Assembly (NCBI RefSeq): GCF_022985175.1 | Contig: NC_066882.1 | Location: forward strand, 9,719,647-9,783,646 | Origin: Labeo rohita | Taxonomy: Eukaryota > Chordata > Actinopteri > Cypriniformes > Cyprinidae | Direction of reading: 5' to 3' | DNA length: 64,000 nt | Shown here: piece by piece, positions 48,576 to 64,000 of the stretch | Layout: each line of letters begins with the position of its first letter | How positions within the stretch are numbered: the stretch's first letter is position 1 | Position numbers and translations under genes: made by a program | Notes under the pieces: model-generated | Seen by the model: only the letters and a program-made list of their open reading frames with translations | Told to the model about the DNA's origin: nothing | Databases searched by the model: none

Positions 48576-64000
<15,425 letters not shown>

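Overview
This window looks like nuclear DNA of a cyprinid-type teleost fish. The genes are vertebrate, split into many short exons with GT-AG introns, on an AT-rich background. The introns and gaps are packed with small non-autonomous DNA transposons of kinds I know from zebrafish, carp and goldfish. There is no operon, phage, CRISPR or other prokaryotic signal. All gene calls rest on exon-by-exon reading of the sequence and on remembered family features. No database search was run.

Layout, left to right. (1) 1230-17767, minus strand: slc24a3, a K+-dependent Na+/Ca2+ exchanger (NCKX3). Fifteen coding exons are present and the terminal exon lies off the left edge. (2) 20718-23539, minus: zdhhc24, a DHHC protein acyltransferase, complete in three coding exons. 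(3) 25728-34945, plus: a kizuna (kiz) centrosomal protein homologue, 11 exons, 717 codons, complete. (4) 40458-43793, minus: a divergent FoxA-class forkhead factor (foxa), two exons, 376 codons, complete. (5) 48576-64000, minus: cyfip2, a WAVE regulatory complex subunit, 21 exons. Its N-terminal part (about 266 residues by comparison with the human protein) lies off the right edge.

The genes have unrelated cell functions: ion exchange, palmitoylation, centrosome integrity, endoderm/axial transcription and actin nucleation. The neighbourhood still carries history. SLC24A3, KIZ and FOXA2 lie together on human 20p11, so this segment appears to keep part of that old linkage, with zdhhc24 and cyfip2 as neighbours of other origin. 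zdhhc24 and kiz are head to head; kiz and foxa are tail to tail.

About a third of the window, by eye, is repeats. They include a Tc1/mariner-like family with TA flanks and ends resembling CACTACCAGTCAAAAGTTTT (about a dozen copies), several TTAA-flanked families, hAT-like elements (two with 8-bp target duplications), long fold-back elements, a mosaic satellite, a tRNA-derived SINE and one element carrying a broken THAP domain. The items most worth a second look are: a kiz intron built almost entirely from a transposon that starts 6 nt after the splice donor; the THAP-bearing element in a cyfip2 intron; a perfect GLI-type site in the foxa intron; and a divergent tandem array near the foxa 3' end.
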